A stretch of DNA of 64,000 bases from Lientehia sp934351765 (GCF_052118925.1 NZ_JBQKGG010000003.1:1-64000), one strand, 5' to 3'. Positions 33,786 through 43,182 are shown, numbered from the stretch's first letter. Translations and numbers: made by a program. Notes: generated by a model from the letters alone, not told the origin.

Positions 33786-35627
33786 ATGAGAAAAACAGTA
33801 TTGTGTACAGTATGCTGTCTATGCCTTCTGGGGGCAGGAAATCTGAAGGCATATGCAGAAACGGTACCGGAAATAAGTTTCAGGGAAAAAACCGCACAGG
33901 AAACAGAAGAAGAAGAAAAGCAGGAAAATGAAAAAGTAATTGTGCAGGAAGCCATGCTGTCTGCTCAGCAAGAGGAAACCTGCCATGGAATTGTCATAAC
34001 CGGAGATGTATGGTATGTTTACGGGGAAGATGGAGAACTGATCCGGAATGCAACACCAGTCATTGATGGAAAAAAATATTATGTAAACGGTGAGGGAATC
34101 GCTCAGTCCGGCTGGCTCCGACTGGCCGGCTGGCAGATGTACTTCGATCCGGAAACCTATGAGGCGTCTGTCGGAATTACTGAGATCAACGGAAAAACCT
34201 ATCTGTTTGATGAAAATGGCGTGGAAATCCTGAAATCCAGGACGGAAGTCATTAACGGAAAGAAATACTGGTTTCAGCCGGATGGAAGTCTGCTGAGCGG
34301 CTGGTGCCGTCTTGGAGACTGGCAGATGTATTTTGATCCGGAAACGTATGAAGGCGCATGCGGAATCGTTTCGATTGAAGGGAACCGTTATGCCTTTGAT
34401 GAAAACGGAGTTCTCCTGAAAAATGCAACACCGCTGATCAACGGAAAGAAGTATTATGTGAATCAGGAAGGGCACCTCAGATCCGGGTGGCTCCGGCTGG
34501 CAGACTGGCAGATGTATTTTGATCCGGAAACCTATGAGGCATCGGTTGGAATTACCGCGATCAACGGAAAAGCGTATCTGTTTGATGAAAATGGTGTGGA
34601 GATCCTGAAATCCAGGACCGAAGTGATCAACGGAAAGAAATACTGGTTCCAGCCGGATGGAAGTCTGATGTCAGGTTGGTGCCGTCTTGGAGACTGGGTC
34701 ATGTATTACGACCCGGAAACTTATGAGGCGGCCTCCGGTCTGGTGAAATTTGGAGAGAGCCGTTTTCTGTTTGATGAAAACGGAGTTCTGCGATTGTATT
34801 ACTATTACTCGGAAAAAGACGGATCGTGGGAGCAGATCAGTGATATTATCACAGTCGGAAAGCGCGGCGCAGAATACCAGACAATTTCAGATGCAGTGGG
34901 AGAAGTGGAAAAACGTCATCCTCAGATCATTTCCAGTCCGGAAAATGATCTTTGTTCCGTGATCCTGATCTGGGAGGGAGTTTATGAGGAGGGCATTACC
35001 CTGGGAGAAACGTCAGGACTTTGTTTTGTTGGTGCAGGGAACGTTGAGATCACCAGTTCAGATGAGTATCCGACGGGCGCTGTAAATGGTTATGGCTGTA
35101 ATATCTGGGAAAATCTTACGTTTTCCACATCTGGAAAAAATGCGTATGCGTATCATTATGAAGCAGGACCGGTGGCGTTTATAAAAGAAGGAAGTAAGAC
35201 GGTTTTCCGGAATTGTAGTTTTCAGGCTGTTGAGAATGCAGGCTGTGGGATCGGAATGGGAAGAATGAATTCGACACTGGAATTCTACAACTGCCGATTC
35301 AGCAGCCAGTCAAGAAAGGGACTTTATATCCATAATTCAACGTTGCCAGGCAGCCGAAATGCGAAGGTAGTCCTCCAGAATTGTTCGGTCGATGTGTTCT
35401 GGCTGGAGGATGCCGCTAGGATCAATACAGGGATAGGACGGAGCAGTGAATTATTACTGAAAGTACAGGATTCCGTGATCGGAAAATTTACGTTTTACGG
35501 AGGGAACTGTGGAAATCTGGCGGGACAGATTCTGGATTATATCCCGGAGGAGAGTGAAAATATCAGACTGGATCCGGGAAGTCTGGGAAACACACCGGAA
35601 GGATTGAATCATAAAAAAGAATCTTGA
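33786..35627 (+). CDS. secreted protein with wall-binding repeats and a beta-helix domain
   Basis: 613 residues from the ATG at 33786, where AAGAGG and a signal peptide (MRKTVLCTVCCLCLLGAG, cut near AYAE) begin. A charged linker is followed by seven or so wall/choline-binding-like repeats (about 77-339) built on GWLRLAGWQMYFDPETYEA, TYLFDENGVEIL and GKKYWFQPDGSL. The last 240 residues look like a right-handed beta-helix of pectate-lyase/pectinesterase type (YQTISDAVGEV, VILIWEGVYEEGI, FRNCSFQAVENAGCGIGMG). Catalytic residues are not obvious, so glycan binding or cleavage is inferred. A start at 33765 is possible but would put residues before the signal peptide. Confidence 0.8.
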   Translation: MRKTVLCTVCCLCLLGAGNLKAYAETVPEISFREKTAQETEEEEKQENEKVIVQEAMLSAQQEETCHGIVITGDVWYVYGEDGELIRNATPVIDGKKYYVNGEGIAQSGWLRLAGWQMYFDPETYEASVGITEINGKTYLFDENGVEILKSRTEVINGKKYWFQPDGSLLSGWCRLGDWQMYFDPETYEGACGIVSIEGNRYAFDENGVLLKNATPLINGKKYYVNQEGHLRSGWLRLADWQMYFDPETYEASVGITAINGKAYLFDENGVEILKSRTEVINGKKYWFQPDGSLMSGWCRLGDWVMYYDPETYEAASGLVKFGESRFLFDENGVLRLYYYYSEKDGSWEQISDIITVGKRGAEYQTISDAVGEVEKRHPQIISSPENDLCSVILIWEGVYEEGITLGETSGLCFVGAGNVEITSSDEYPTGAVNGYGCNIWENLTFSTSGKNAYAYHYEAGPVAFIKEGSKTVFRNCSFQAVENAGCGIGMGRMNSTLEFYNCRFSSQSRKGLYIHNSTLPGSRNAKVVLQNCSVDVFWLEDAARINTGIGRSSELLLKVQDSVIGKFTFYGGNCGNLAGQILDYIPEESENIRLDPGSLGNTPEGLNHKKES

Positions 35628-35644
35628 TCACAGGATTCTTTTTT
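35613..35644 (+). terminator. Rho-independent terminator overlapping the stop codon
   Basis: AAAAAAGAATC (35613-35623) pairs perfectly with GATTCTTTTTT (35634-35644). The stop codon of the preceding gene lies inside the ten-base loop, so the terminator uses the last codons of the gene. Confidence 0.85.
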
Positions 35645-35791
35645 ATTTACAGGTAAGTACGTCCTGTGAAACAAAAACGTTCAGTAGTGGGAAAGGGAAA
35701 TCCTCAAAAAATGAAAAATACAGGCGGAGGAACAAAATAAACTGAAGAAAATAGAAAAACAGAAGAAAGAAGAAAAAATTCTGAAAAATCG

Positions 35792-35833
35792 TTGACAGCT
35801 TAGACGGACTGCTTTATAGTAGAAATTACTATA
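35792..35833 (+). promoter_or_regulatory. promoter with an operator-like palindrome over the -10 box
   Basis: TTGACA (35792-35797), 17-base spacer, TATAGT (35815-35820). The -10 box forms the left arm of a perfect inverted repeat, TATAGTA (35815-35821) and TACTATA (35827-35833), which would cover the transcription start. A repressor could bind here, but no candidate is adjacent. Confidence 0.7.
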
Positions 35834-35856
35834 CTATATAAAAGGGGCGATGTACT

Positions 35857-37188
35857 ATGAAGAAGAACTTGTTGTATGCAGCACTCTGCGTAGCAGTCCT
35901 GTCGGCAGGAAGCCTGGCGGTTCATGCGGAAGGTGACCCGGCGGTTGCGGTACCGGCAGTCGTGTATGGAGCAGACGAAAACGAGACTCCGATCATACCG
36001 GCTGAAGAAAAAAAGGTCGGCCTGGTGATCGAGGACGGTGTGCCGTATGTTTACGGGGAGGACGGAGAACTGATCCGGAATGCAACACCGGTGATCAACG
36101 GAAAGAAGTATTATGTAAACGGAGAGGGAATTGCCCAGTATGGCTGGCTCCGCCTTGCCAATTGGCAGATGTATTTTGACAAAGACACGTATGAAGCGGC
36201 CACCGGAATTACCCATGTGGACGGAAAAGCGTATCTGTTTGATGAAAACGGTGTGGAGATCTTGATGTCCAGAACCGAGGTCATTAACGGAAAGAAATAC
36301 TGGTTCCAGCCAGACGGAAGTTTAATGAGCGGCTGGTGTATTCTTGGAGACTGGACCATGTATTACGATCCAGAAACGTATGTGGGTGCTGCCGGATTGA
36401 CCTGGATCGATGGAATGCCGTATGTGTTTGATGAGAATGGCGTGCTGATGAAAAATGCCACTCCGAATATTTTTGGAGCGAAGTATTATGTGAATGGAGA
36501 GGGAATTGCCCAGTCCGGCTGGTTGAAACTCGCAGACTGGCAGATGTATTTTGATCCGGAAACTTACCAGGCGGCTACCGGAATCACTCATGTAGATGGA
36601 AAAGCATATCTGTTTGATGAAAACGGCGTGGAGATCTTAAAGTCCAGAACCGAAGTCATCAATGGAAAGAAATACTGGTTCCAGCCGGATGGAACGCTCA
36701 TGAGCGGCTGGTGTATGCTTGGTGAATGGATTATGTATTATGATCCGGAAACTTATGTGGGAGCAACCGGAGAGACAGTGATCAATGGGGTAGGATATTT
36801 ATTTGATGAAAATGGCGTCCTGATCAATTATACCCGTTACAGTTCCTATGAGGAACATGAGTGGTATTATCTGCTTGATGAATCCGGAACGAATATGGAT
36901 ACGTTGTATGTGTGGGACGTACCGGGGCTTTACGGACATACCGGAAGGGTTGTTGTCAAAACAGAGCTTGAAGGATGGGAAATTGAAGCAGAGATGGATG
37001 AAGATGGTATTGCTTATGCAGAATACGATGATGACGGATATGGAAATTCGGGCGTGATTGTCCTTGTATTTAAGCCGTATGCAATCGTGATTGCTGTTGA
37101 GGAGACTTATCATAATCCGAATGCCCAGTATGGCGCAGCTGAATTGGATGGAAGAGTTTATTATTCAGATGCTGTGATTTTGAGATAA
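35857..37188 (+). CDS. secreted wall-binding repeat protein
   Basis: 443 residues. The signal peptide MKKNLLYAALCVAVLSAGSL ends near VHAEG. Residues about 62-328 are wall-binding-like repeats nearly the same as those in the gene at 33786 (shared units such as YVYGEDGELIRNATPVI, TYLFDENGVEIL-type and YWFQPDGSLMSGW). The C-terminal 115 residues have no recognised domain and are rich in acidic residues and tyrosine. The two genes clearly arose by duplication, with the C-terminal part exchanged. It has its own promoter, a good ribosome binding site (AAGGGG) and a strong terminator, so it is a single-gene unit. The ligand could be a wall glycan of this locus. Confidence 0.82.
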   Translation: MKKNLLYAALCVAVLSAGSLAVHAEGDPAVAVPAVVYGADENETPIIPAEEKKVGLVIEDGVPYVYGEDGELIRNATPVINGKKYYVNGEGIAQYGWLRLANWQMYFDKDTYEAATGITHVDGKAYLFDENGVEILMSRTEVINGKKYWFQPDGSLMSGWCILGDWTMYYDPETYVGAAGLTWIDGMPYVFDENGVLMKNATPNIFGAKYYVNGEGIAQSGWLKLADWQMYFDPETYQAATGITHVDGKAYLFDENGVEILKSRTEVINGKKYWFQPDGTLMSGWCMLGEWIMYYDPETYVGATGETVINGVGYLFDENGVLINYTRYSSYEEHEWYYLLDESGTNMDTLYVWDVPGLYGHTGRVVVKTELEGWEIEAEMDEDGIAYAEYDDDGYGNSGVIVLVFKPYAIVIAVEETYHNPNAQYGAAELDGRVYYSDAVILR

Positions 37189-37211
37189 GAAATTTTGATT
37201 TATAACTTAAG

Positions 37212-37247
37212 GCCGGCCGCAGGAATTTGAAATCCTGCGGCCGGCTT
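37212..37247. terminator. strong GC-rich hairpin between convergent genes
   Basis: GCCGGCCGCAGGA (37212-37224) pairs with TCCTGCGGCCGGC (37233-37245). It sits between the wall-binding gene and the oppositely transcribed acyltransferase gene, so it probably stops transcription from both sides. T-runs on both sides are short. Confidence 0.7.
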
Positions 37248-37287
37248 GTCGATTCTTCCAAGAAATGAACAGTAGTTTTGGCTGTTC

Positions 37288-38328
37288 TTATTCTGTCGGT
37301 TTTGCAAACATGCGCTTCAAATAGTTCATAACGCTGGCGTGAAGATGATACAGCAGCCAGGAAGCAAGAGAGGTTACAGCCAGACACAGAAGGAACAGCG
37401 TATATCTGGCGGACCGCGTCAGGCTTTCCATAGGAAAGCGGGAGCAGATCTGGTCGATGATAAAATGATGGGTTAAAAAAACCGCATAGGAATACTTGCT
37501 GACACTGCCGCAGATCACGCGGATCGGCTGGCGGTTCAGATACTTGGAGATAAAGACCAGAACCAGGAAAAAGGAAATTCCGACATAAGTAGTCTGGAGA
37601 CTCTCCGGAAGATTCGGCTTTAATACCGTATTCAGGATCAGGATGATGACTGCAGAAGCAAGCATCCAGGGTTTTACCCGTTTGATCTTATCAAGGAAGA
37701 CCATTCCGAACAGAAATTCCGGAAGCCGCACGAACAGGATCTTCGAGGAAGGAAACTGGGGAAGCCATTCATGGCAGGCAAGCGGAAGATACAGGATCAG
37801 GACCACGATGCACAGACCGACCGGATGGGAAAGATATCCTTTCCGGATCAGGGGGAAGACCAGGTAAAGGATCACGATGAAGCCCAGGAACCATTCTCCG
37901 AGGAGATAGAAGGTCGGAACAACACCGGTAAGATATCCGTCCATACCGAAAATAGTAAGCAGAAAATTCACCTTCGGTGTTTCCGGCCGCAGCATCTGTC
38001 TGGATACGAAAAACATGAACAAAAATGCGATGATGTAAGCAATCCAGAACATGGGATACAGAGAGAGAAAACGCTTCCGATAGAACGTTTTCACTTCACA
38101 TCGTTCTTTGTAGACATGGAACAGTGCGGCTCCGGAGATAATGAAAAACAGGGCGACTCCCAGATTGCCGATATAAATGTTAAACGGATTCAGGGTCAGG
38201 ATCGCGTTCTGCGGCATCTCCGGCGTCATGTAGAAATAAAGATAGCGGGCATTAAAATGAGTCAAAAAAATCAAAAAGACCGCAAGGGCGCGGACAAAAT
38301 CCAGATAAAAGATGCGTTCTCGTTTCAT
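37288..38328 (-). CDS. acyltransferase 3 (OafA-like) membrane protein
   Basis: 346 residues on the minus strand with about ten membrane helices. The start RERIFYLDFVRALAVFLIFLTHFNARY is the acyltransferase 3 signature, in which the histidine in the first helix region is thought to take part in acyl transfer. FFIISGAALFHVYKERCEVKTFYRKRFLSLYPMFW is the second family pattern. Such proteins O-acetylate surface glycans, so it probably decorates the polymer made here. The complement of 38332-38337 gives a GGAG-type site. The glycosyltransferase gene at 38348 lies just upstream on the same strand, so they form a two-gene unit. Confidence 0.88.
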   Translation of the reverse strand: MKRERIFYLDFVRALAVFLIFLTHFNARYLYFYMTPEMPQNAILTLNPFNIYIGNLGVALFFIISGAALFHVYKERCEVKTFYRKRFLSLYPMFWIAYIIAFLFMFFVSRQMLRPETPKVNFLLTIFGMDGYLTGVVPTFYLLGEWFLGFIVILYLVFPLIRKGYLSHPVGLCIVVLILYLPLACHEWLPQFPSSKILFVRLPEFLFGMVFLDKIKRVKPWMLASAVIILILNTVLKPNLPESLQTTYVGISFFLVLVFISKYLNRQPIRVICGSVSKYSYAVFLTHHFIIDQICSRFPMESLTRSARYTLFLLCLAVTSLASWLLYHLHASVMNYLKRMFAKPTE

Positions 38329-38347
38329 GTTTGTTCTCCGTAAAAAG

Positions 38348-39697
38348 TTATTTTTTATGCTTCAGAGCCCGAAGCGGTTTTGTGAGCTTCCAGGAGGTGG
38401 AGTTTTTCAGGGACTCCACCTCCTGTTTAGAAGCCTGGAGTTCGGTACGCAGTGAAGCGGTCTGCGCATCAGAAGAAGCCAGTCGCTCGTTCAGATCCTG
38501 GATCTGAGCGGCAAGAACGTCGATATGGGGCTGGCGGGAATGGAGGTCCTGCTCCAGATTTTTGATATAGGCCTGCTGGGCGTGGGAAGCTTCTTCCAGA
38601 TTTTTGATATAGGCTTGCTGGGAGGAGATACTCTCATCTTTCAGCTTCAGGAGATTTTTTTGATACTCGGAAAGATGAAAAAGGTCATAAGAATAATATA
38701 AAGGCTGAAAATCCAGTTCATAATAAGTTTTCGGAGTAAACTGGTATACAGATTCCAGGACCTTGCAGGTATCCGGATTCTGAAGCAGTTCAGCCAGTCT
38801 GTATAATCCCAGAATGGGATAATTGTCTTCCGGATTTTTATAGCAGCATTTCAAAAGCAAAAATGCTTTTTCACATTCCAGTTCTTCCGGGGTGGAAGCG
38901 GCCGGATTGCGGAAGAGCTCATGAAAGGTATGGATAAAATCCTCCGGAGACAGCCGGTCCAGAAATTTTGAACGGATCATCATGTATTCGTTCAAAAAAC
39001 GGGTATCCTGTTTCGGACTGATGCCGGAAGCATTATCTGCTGGATCTTGAAATCTTCTGATGTTAAGTAACGGTTCTTCCAGGATCAGGAAGGAATACTG
39101 GCAGGTAAAACGAACCCACCAGTCGAAATCATGGGCCTGAACCAGTGCAAGTGTATGATCTCCGACGGTACGGGCTGCCTCCATGTCAACGAGGGCCGCT
39201 GGTTTCGGAAGCCGGTTTCCCTCAAAGAAAAAGTGGCGGAGCCATTTTTCACGGTTGTCTGTATGACTCTGATACATTTTGATCAGATTAGGGTAGTCCT
39301 GATTGCAGACAGTTCCGTTTTCATCGATGATGTTCACCCAGGTAAAACATGCTTTAGCAGAAGGTGTAGATTGAAGAAGCCGGAGCTGTTTTTCCAGCTT
39401 GGTCAGTTCCCAGACATCATCACTGTCGATATATGCCAGATAGTCGCCGGAAACCTTTTTCAGACCGACGTTAGTCGCATAACTGATATGATGATTTTCA
39501 TTCAGATGAAAGGCTTTGATGCGTGGATCATGATAACGCCTGATCAGATCCATGGAGGAATCGGTGGAGCCATCGTCGATGATGATAAATTCCAGATTTT
39601 TATATGTCTGATTCAGCACGCTTTCAATACAATAAGAAAGATATTTTTCGCGGTTATAAGTTGTCAAAAGTACAGAAACTAAAGGGGTGTTTTCCAT
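38348..39697 (-). CDS. family 2 glycosyltransferase with C-terminal coiled coil
   Basis: 449 residues on the minus strand. The N-terminal GT-A domain has VSVLLTTYNREKYLSYCIESVL, IIDDGSTDSSMDL and YLAYIDSDDVWE (metal-binding region). After an all-alpha middle part, residues about 345-435 form a coiled coil with short repeats (QQAYIKNLE occurs twice, then a diverged QPHIDVLA copy), ending in STSWKLTKPLRALKHK, a tail often seen on wall-glycan transferases. The coiled coil may hold a complex or set chain length, by analogy only. A very good ribosome binding site (CCTAAGGAGATCTGACATG) sets the start. Expressed from a promoter facing away from 39933. Confidence 0.85.
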   Translation of the reverse strand: MENTPLVSVLLTTYNREKYLSYCIESVLNQTYKNLEFIIIDDGSTDSSMDLIRRYHDPRIKAFHLNENHHISYATNVGLKKVSGDYLAYIDSDDVWELTKLEKQLRLLQSTPSAKACFTWVNIIDENGTVCNQDYPNLIKMYQSHTDNREKWLRHFFFEGNRLPKPAALVDMEAARTVGDHTLALVQAHDFDWWVRFTCQYSFLILEEPLLNIRRFQDPADNASGISPKQDTRFLNEYMMIRSKFLDRLSPEDFIHTFHELFRNPAASTPEELECEKAFLLLKCCYKNPEDNYPILGLYRLAELLQNPDTCKVLESVYQFTPKTYYELDFQPLYYSYDLFHLSEYQKNLLKLKDESISSQQAYIKNLEEASHAQQAYIKNLEQDLHSRQPHIDVLAAQIQDLNERLASSDAQTASLRTELQASKQEVESLKNSTSWKLTKPLRALKHKK

Positions 39698-39814
39698 GTC
39701 AGATCTCCTTAGGATGCTTGTCTGCTCAAAGAGGTAATTCCCTAAATGAGATACGGCTTTGAACTGTTTTTTATAAAAACAAAACCGGCAGAAGTGATTT
39801 TCTGCTATCTGTTC

Positions 39815-39843
39815 ATTATACCATGAAGAAATTCAGCAGGCAA
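39815..39843 (-). promoter_or_regulatory. promoter for the minus-strand glycosyltransferase/acyltransferase pair
   Basis: On the minus strand TTGCCT (complement of 39838-39843), a 17-base spacer and a perfect TATAAT (complement of 39815-39820). Confidence 0.7.
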
Positions 39844-39859
39844 TAAAGTGTTTCTGCGG

Positions 39860-39888
39860 TTTACTAATCTTTCTTCTGGTGCTAGAAT
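39860..39888 (+). promoter_or_regulatory. promoter for the two-domain glycosyltransferase at 39933
   Basis: TTTACT (39860-39865), 17-base spacer, TAGAAT (39883-39888). It lies back to back with the minus-strand promoter. Confidence 0.55.
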
Positions 39889-39932
39889 AACAGGATAGAA
39901 TGAAATGAAAGCGGAGAAAATGAGGGTTCCCC

Positions 39933-42062
39933 ATGAATTATTATATCGACAGTATGAAACTTCAAAATTCCACATTCACAGTCCTGGGCTGGGCGGCGGG
40001 CTCCGGCCCGGAGGTGCCGGTGGAGCTTGAGATCCGGAATAAAAAGGGTGAGGCGGTAACGTTTACCAGAACGGATTCCGAGCGGTACGATGCCAACAAG
40101 GACCTGTTCCAGGGAAAGAGCAAGCTCCAGCTTGGCTTCTGTATTTCGTTTCCCTATGAAGAGGGCGAGACGTATTACCTGGTGCTGCGGGCGGACGGGA
40201 AAGAGATCCGGGAGCGTCTGAAGCCGGGGGCAGATCAGAAGAACCTGGCACAGAAGGTGATTTCTGTCTGGAAGCAGTATGGCTGGAAAACCGTCTGGAA
40301 GCGGGTAAAGAGAAAGCTGGAAGGCTCCGGGCGGGCGTATCAGGAATGGCGGCTGAAGGTGATTCCATCAGAAACAGAGCTGGAAGCACAGCGGAAGAAA
40401 ACCTTTCCGGTTATGCCGAAGTTCAGTGTCATCGTGCCCCTTTACCGGACACCGGAAAAATATCTGCGGGAGATGATCAAGTCTGTACAGGCACAGACAT
40501 ATGGAAACTGGGAGCTGTGCCTTGCGGACGGAAGCGGCGATGCAGAGGCGCAGAAGCAGGTGGAGCAGGTCGTATCGGAATATCAGAAGAAGGATCCGCG
40601 GGTGCGTTACAAGGCGCTTTCGGAGAATTTCGGAATTGCCGGAAATACCAACGAGGCCCTTTCCATGGCGGAGGGCGAGTATCTGGTGCTTCTGGATCAC
40701 GATGATACGCTGGCTGCACAGGCGTTGTTTGCCTGCGCGGAGCGAATTAACAAGGAGACAGAGGCGGGACGGAGCGCAGAGGTGCTTTATTCCGATGAAG
40801 ATAAGGTCTGTGAGCGTCGGGGAAAAGAATTTTATTTTGATCCCCATTTCAAGCCGGATTTTAACCCGGATCTGCTGCGGAGCGTCAACTATATTTCCCA
40901 TCTGTCGGTGATCAAAAAGAGCCTGGTGGACCGGGTAGGGATGTTCCGAAAAGAATTTGACGGCTCTCAGGATTATGATTTCATGTTCCGCTGTACCGAG
41001 CAGGCGACAGGGATCTGCCATATTCCCCAGGTGCTGTACCACTGGCGGGTCAATGAAGGCTCCACGGCGGAGGATCCGGCAAAGAAGCTCTATGCCTTTG
41101 AGGCAGGAGCAAAAGCCATCAAAGCCCACTGTGAGCGTGTGGGGATCGGAGAGGTGGAGGTACTTCAGAATGAAGTATTGGGCACATACCGGCTCAAGTA
41201 TCCCGTAAAGGGAGAGCCTCTTGTGTCGGTGATCATTCCCAACAAGGATCATACCGATGATCTGCGTGTGTGCGTCCGGTCGCTGTTTGAAAAAGCTTCC
41301 TATAAAAATATGGAGGTTTTGGTGGTGGAAAATAACAGCACCGAACCGGAGACCTTCGAGTGCTACAAAGAACTGGAACAGCAGTATGAAGCGCTCCATG
41401 TTCTTTACTGGAAAGGCAGGGGATTCAATTTCTCGGCGGTCAATAACTTTGCGGTGCCGTCGGCCAGGGGCGAGTACCTGCTGTTTCTGAATAATGATAC
41501 GGAGCTGATCAATGAGGACTGCATCGAAGAGCTGTTAAGTTACTGCCAGAGAGCTGATGTGGGTATCGTCGGCGCGCAGTTATTCTATGGCGATGATACG
41601 ATCCAGCATGCCGGAGTGATCGTGGGCTACGGCGGGATCGCGGGACATGCCTTTGTGGGGTATCATAAGGGGGAAAAGACCTATTTCCTCCGTTCCATGT
41701 GTGCCCAGGATTACAGTGCTGTGACGGCGGCCTGCATGATGACAAAGAAATCGGTGTTTGAGGCAGCCGGAGGCTTTGATGAGAAGCTTGCGGTGGCCTT
41801 CAATGATGTGGATTATTGTTTAAAGGTACGGGAGCTTGGAAAGCTGGTGGTTTATGATCCGTTTGCCCAGCTTCATCATTATGAGTCCAAATCCAGAGGC
41901 GTCGAGGATACGCCGGAGAAAATTTTAAGATTTGACGGAGAGGTGAGCCGGTTTCGGAGGCGGTGGGCGAAGGTGCTGGAGGCGGGAGATCCGTTCTATA
42001 ATCCCAACCTGACCCTGCTCCATTCGGATTTTTCCTTAAAGGATCTGGAAAAGGAGAGCTAA
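39933..42062 (+). CDS. bifunctional glycosyltransferase, two GT-A domains (paralogue of 16134)
   Basis: 709 residues. The first 115 or so form one beta domain with the GW turn (FTVLGWAAGSG) that matches the second of the two N-terminal domains in the gene at 16134. The first GT2 domain has FSVIVPLYRTPEKYL, LLDHDDTLAAQ, LYSDEDKVCER, DFNPDLLRSVNYI and GSQDYDFMFR. The second has VSVIIPNKDHTDDL, VENNSTEPET, FLNNDTELINED and FNDVDYCLKVRELG. Both DxD-type sites look intact, so two transfers are likely. It has its own promoter and a GAGGG site close to the ATG. Confidence 0.86.
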   Translation: MNYYIDSMKLQNSTFTVLGWAAGSGPEVPVELEIRNKKGEAVTFTRTDSERYDANKDLFQGKSKLQLGFCISFPYEEGETYYLVLRADGKEIRERLKPGADQKNLAQKVISVWKQYGWKTVWKRVKRKLEGSGRAYQEWRLKVIPSETELEAQRKKTFPVMPKFSVIVPLYRTPEKYLREMIKSVQAQTYGNWELCLADGSGDAEAQKQVEQVVSEYQKKDPRVRYKALSENFGIAGNTNEALSMAEGEYLVLLDHDDTLAAQALFACAERINKETEAGRSAEVLYSDEDKVCERRGKEFYFDPHFKPDFNPDLLRSVNYISHLSVIKKSLVDRVGMFRKEFDGSQDYDFMFRCTEQATGICHIPQVLYHWRVNEGSTAEDPAKKLYAFEAGAKAIKAHCERVGIGEVEVLQNEVLGTYRLKYPVKGEPLVSVIIPNKDHTDDLRVCVRSLFEKASYKNMEVLVVENNSTEPETFECYKELEQQYEALHVLYWKGRGFNFSAVNNFAVPSARGEYLLFLNNDTELINEDCIEELLSYCQRADVGIVGAQLFYGDDTIQHAGVIVGYGGIAGHAFVGYHKGEKTYFLRSMCAQDYSAVTAACMMTKKSVFEAAGGFDEKLAVAFNDVDYCLKVRELGKLVVYDPFAQLHHYESKSRGVEDTPEKILRFDGEVSRFRRRWAKVLEAGDPFYNPNLTLLHSDFSLKDLEKES

Positions 42063-42077
42063 GAGAAACGGAATGCC

Positions 42078-42106
42078 TTGCATTTCTATTATTTTTTCGC
42101 TATACT
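42078..42106 (+). promoter_or_regulatory. promoter for the glycosyltransferase at 42172
   Basis: TTGCAT (42078-42083), 17-base spacer, TATACT (42101-42106). Confidence 0.65.
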
Positions 42107-42171
42107 AATTTACGCTGAAATTCGACGGAATCTGCGGAAACGGAATAAACGGCACAGAAGGAGAAACAGGA

Positions 42172-43182
42172 ATGGCAAAGGTGACGATCATCATTCCCAA
42201 TTATAACGGAAAACGGTTTATGAAAGACTGCATGGAGGCGCTGTATGCCCAGGACGGGGAAGAAGCGCGCACCGGAGCGGAGCCGTTTGAGGTTCTTGTG
42301 GTGGATAACGGTTCCACCGATGGGAGCTTGGAATATATGGCGGAGTGTTATCCGGAGCTTCCGGTGATCGCGCTGGGGAAGAACTACGGGTTCAGCCGGG
42401 CGGTCAACGAGGGAATCCGGGCGGCAAAGACGCCCTATGTGATCCTTCTGAATAATGATACAAAGGTGCGGCCGGGGTATGTGAAGGCACTGGTGGAGAT
42501 GATGGACCGGCATCCGGAGGCATTTTCGGCAAGCCCGAAGATGATCCAGATGTACCATCCGGCGCTGATCGATGATGCCGGAGACCAGTACACGGTGCTG
42601 GGCTGGGCTTTCCAGCGGGGCGTGGCTCATTCGGTGAAGCGTTATACAAAGCCGGCGCGGGTATTCTCGGCCTGTGCGGGAGCCGCCATCTACCGGAGAG
42701 CGGTGTTCGAGGAAATCGGCTGTTTTGATGAAATGCACTTTGCCTATCTGGAGGATCTGGACGTGGGCTACCGTGCAAGAATCTATGGATGGCAGAATCT
42801 GTACTGCCCGGAGGCTCAGGTGGAGCATGTGGGCAGCGGGACCAGCGGTTCAAAGTACAATTCCTTTAAGGTTAAGCTGGCGGCGCGCAACAGTATCTAT
42901 CTGAATTATAAAAATATGCCGCTTCTTCAGCTTGTGATCAATTTTCCGACATTGCTTCTCGGTGTGCTGGTAAAAATGCGGTTCTTTAAAAAGAACGGTT
43001 TCGGGGAAGAGTATAAAGAGGGGCTGAAAGAGGGCTGGCGGACACGAAAGAACTGTAAAAAGGTGCGATTTTCGGTGAAGCACCTGGGACATTACCTGTG
43101 TATTGAAGGACGTCTTATCGGTGGAACCTTCTGTTATGTCTATGAATTTTTACACAGAAAGCTTGGAAAAGCTGAAAGTTAA
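42172..43182 (+). CDS. family 2 glycosyltransferase, WbbL/rhamnosyltransferase-like
   Basis: 336 residues. VTIIIPNYNGKRFMKDCMEAL, VVDNGSTDGSLEYM, GKNYGFSRAVNEGIRAA and VILLNNDTKVRPGY are the GT2 donor motifs of the WbbL-like group. ACAGAAIYRRAVFEEIGCFDEMHFAYLEDLDVGYRARIYGW is the acceptor-side region with the ED pair. WbbL-type enzymes often add L-rhamnose to the first, lipid-linked sugar, and this gene sits directly before the sugar-phosphate transferase gene that would make that first lipid-linked sugar, so an early step is likely. AGAAGGAG precedes the ATG. Confidence 0.87.
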   Translation: MAKVTIIIPNYNGKRFMKDCMEALYAQDGEEARTGAEPFEVLVVDNGSTDGSLEYMAECYPELPVIALGKNYGFSRAVNEGIRAAKTPYVILLNNDTKVRPGYVKALVEMMDRHPEAFSASPKMIQMYHPALIDDAGDQYTVLGWAFQRGVAHSVKRYTKPARVFSACAGAAIYRRAVFEEIGCFDEMHFAYLEDLDVGYRARIYGWQNLYCPEAQVEHVGSGTSGSKYNSFKVKLAARNSIYLNYKNMPLLQLVINFPTLLLGVLVKMRFFKKNGFGEEYKEGLKEGWRTRKNCKKVRFSVKHLGHYLCIEGRLIGGTFCYVYEFLHRKLGKAES

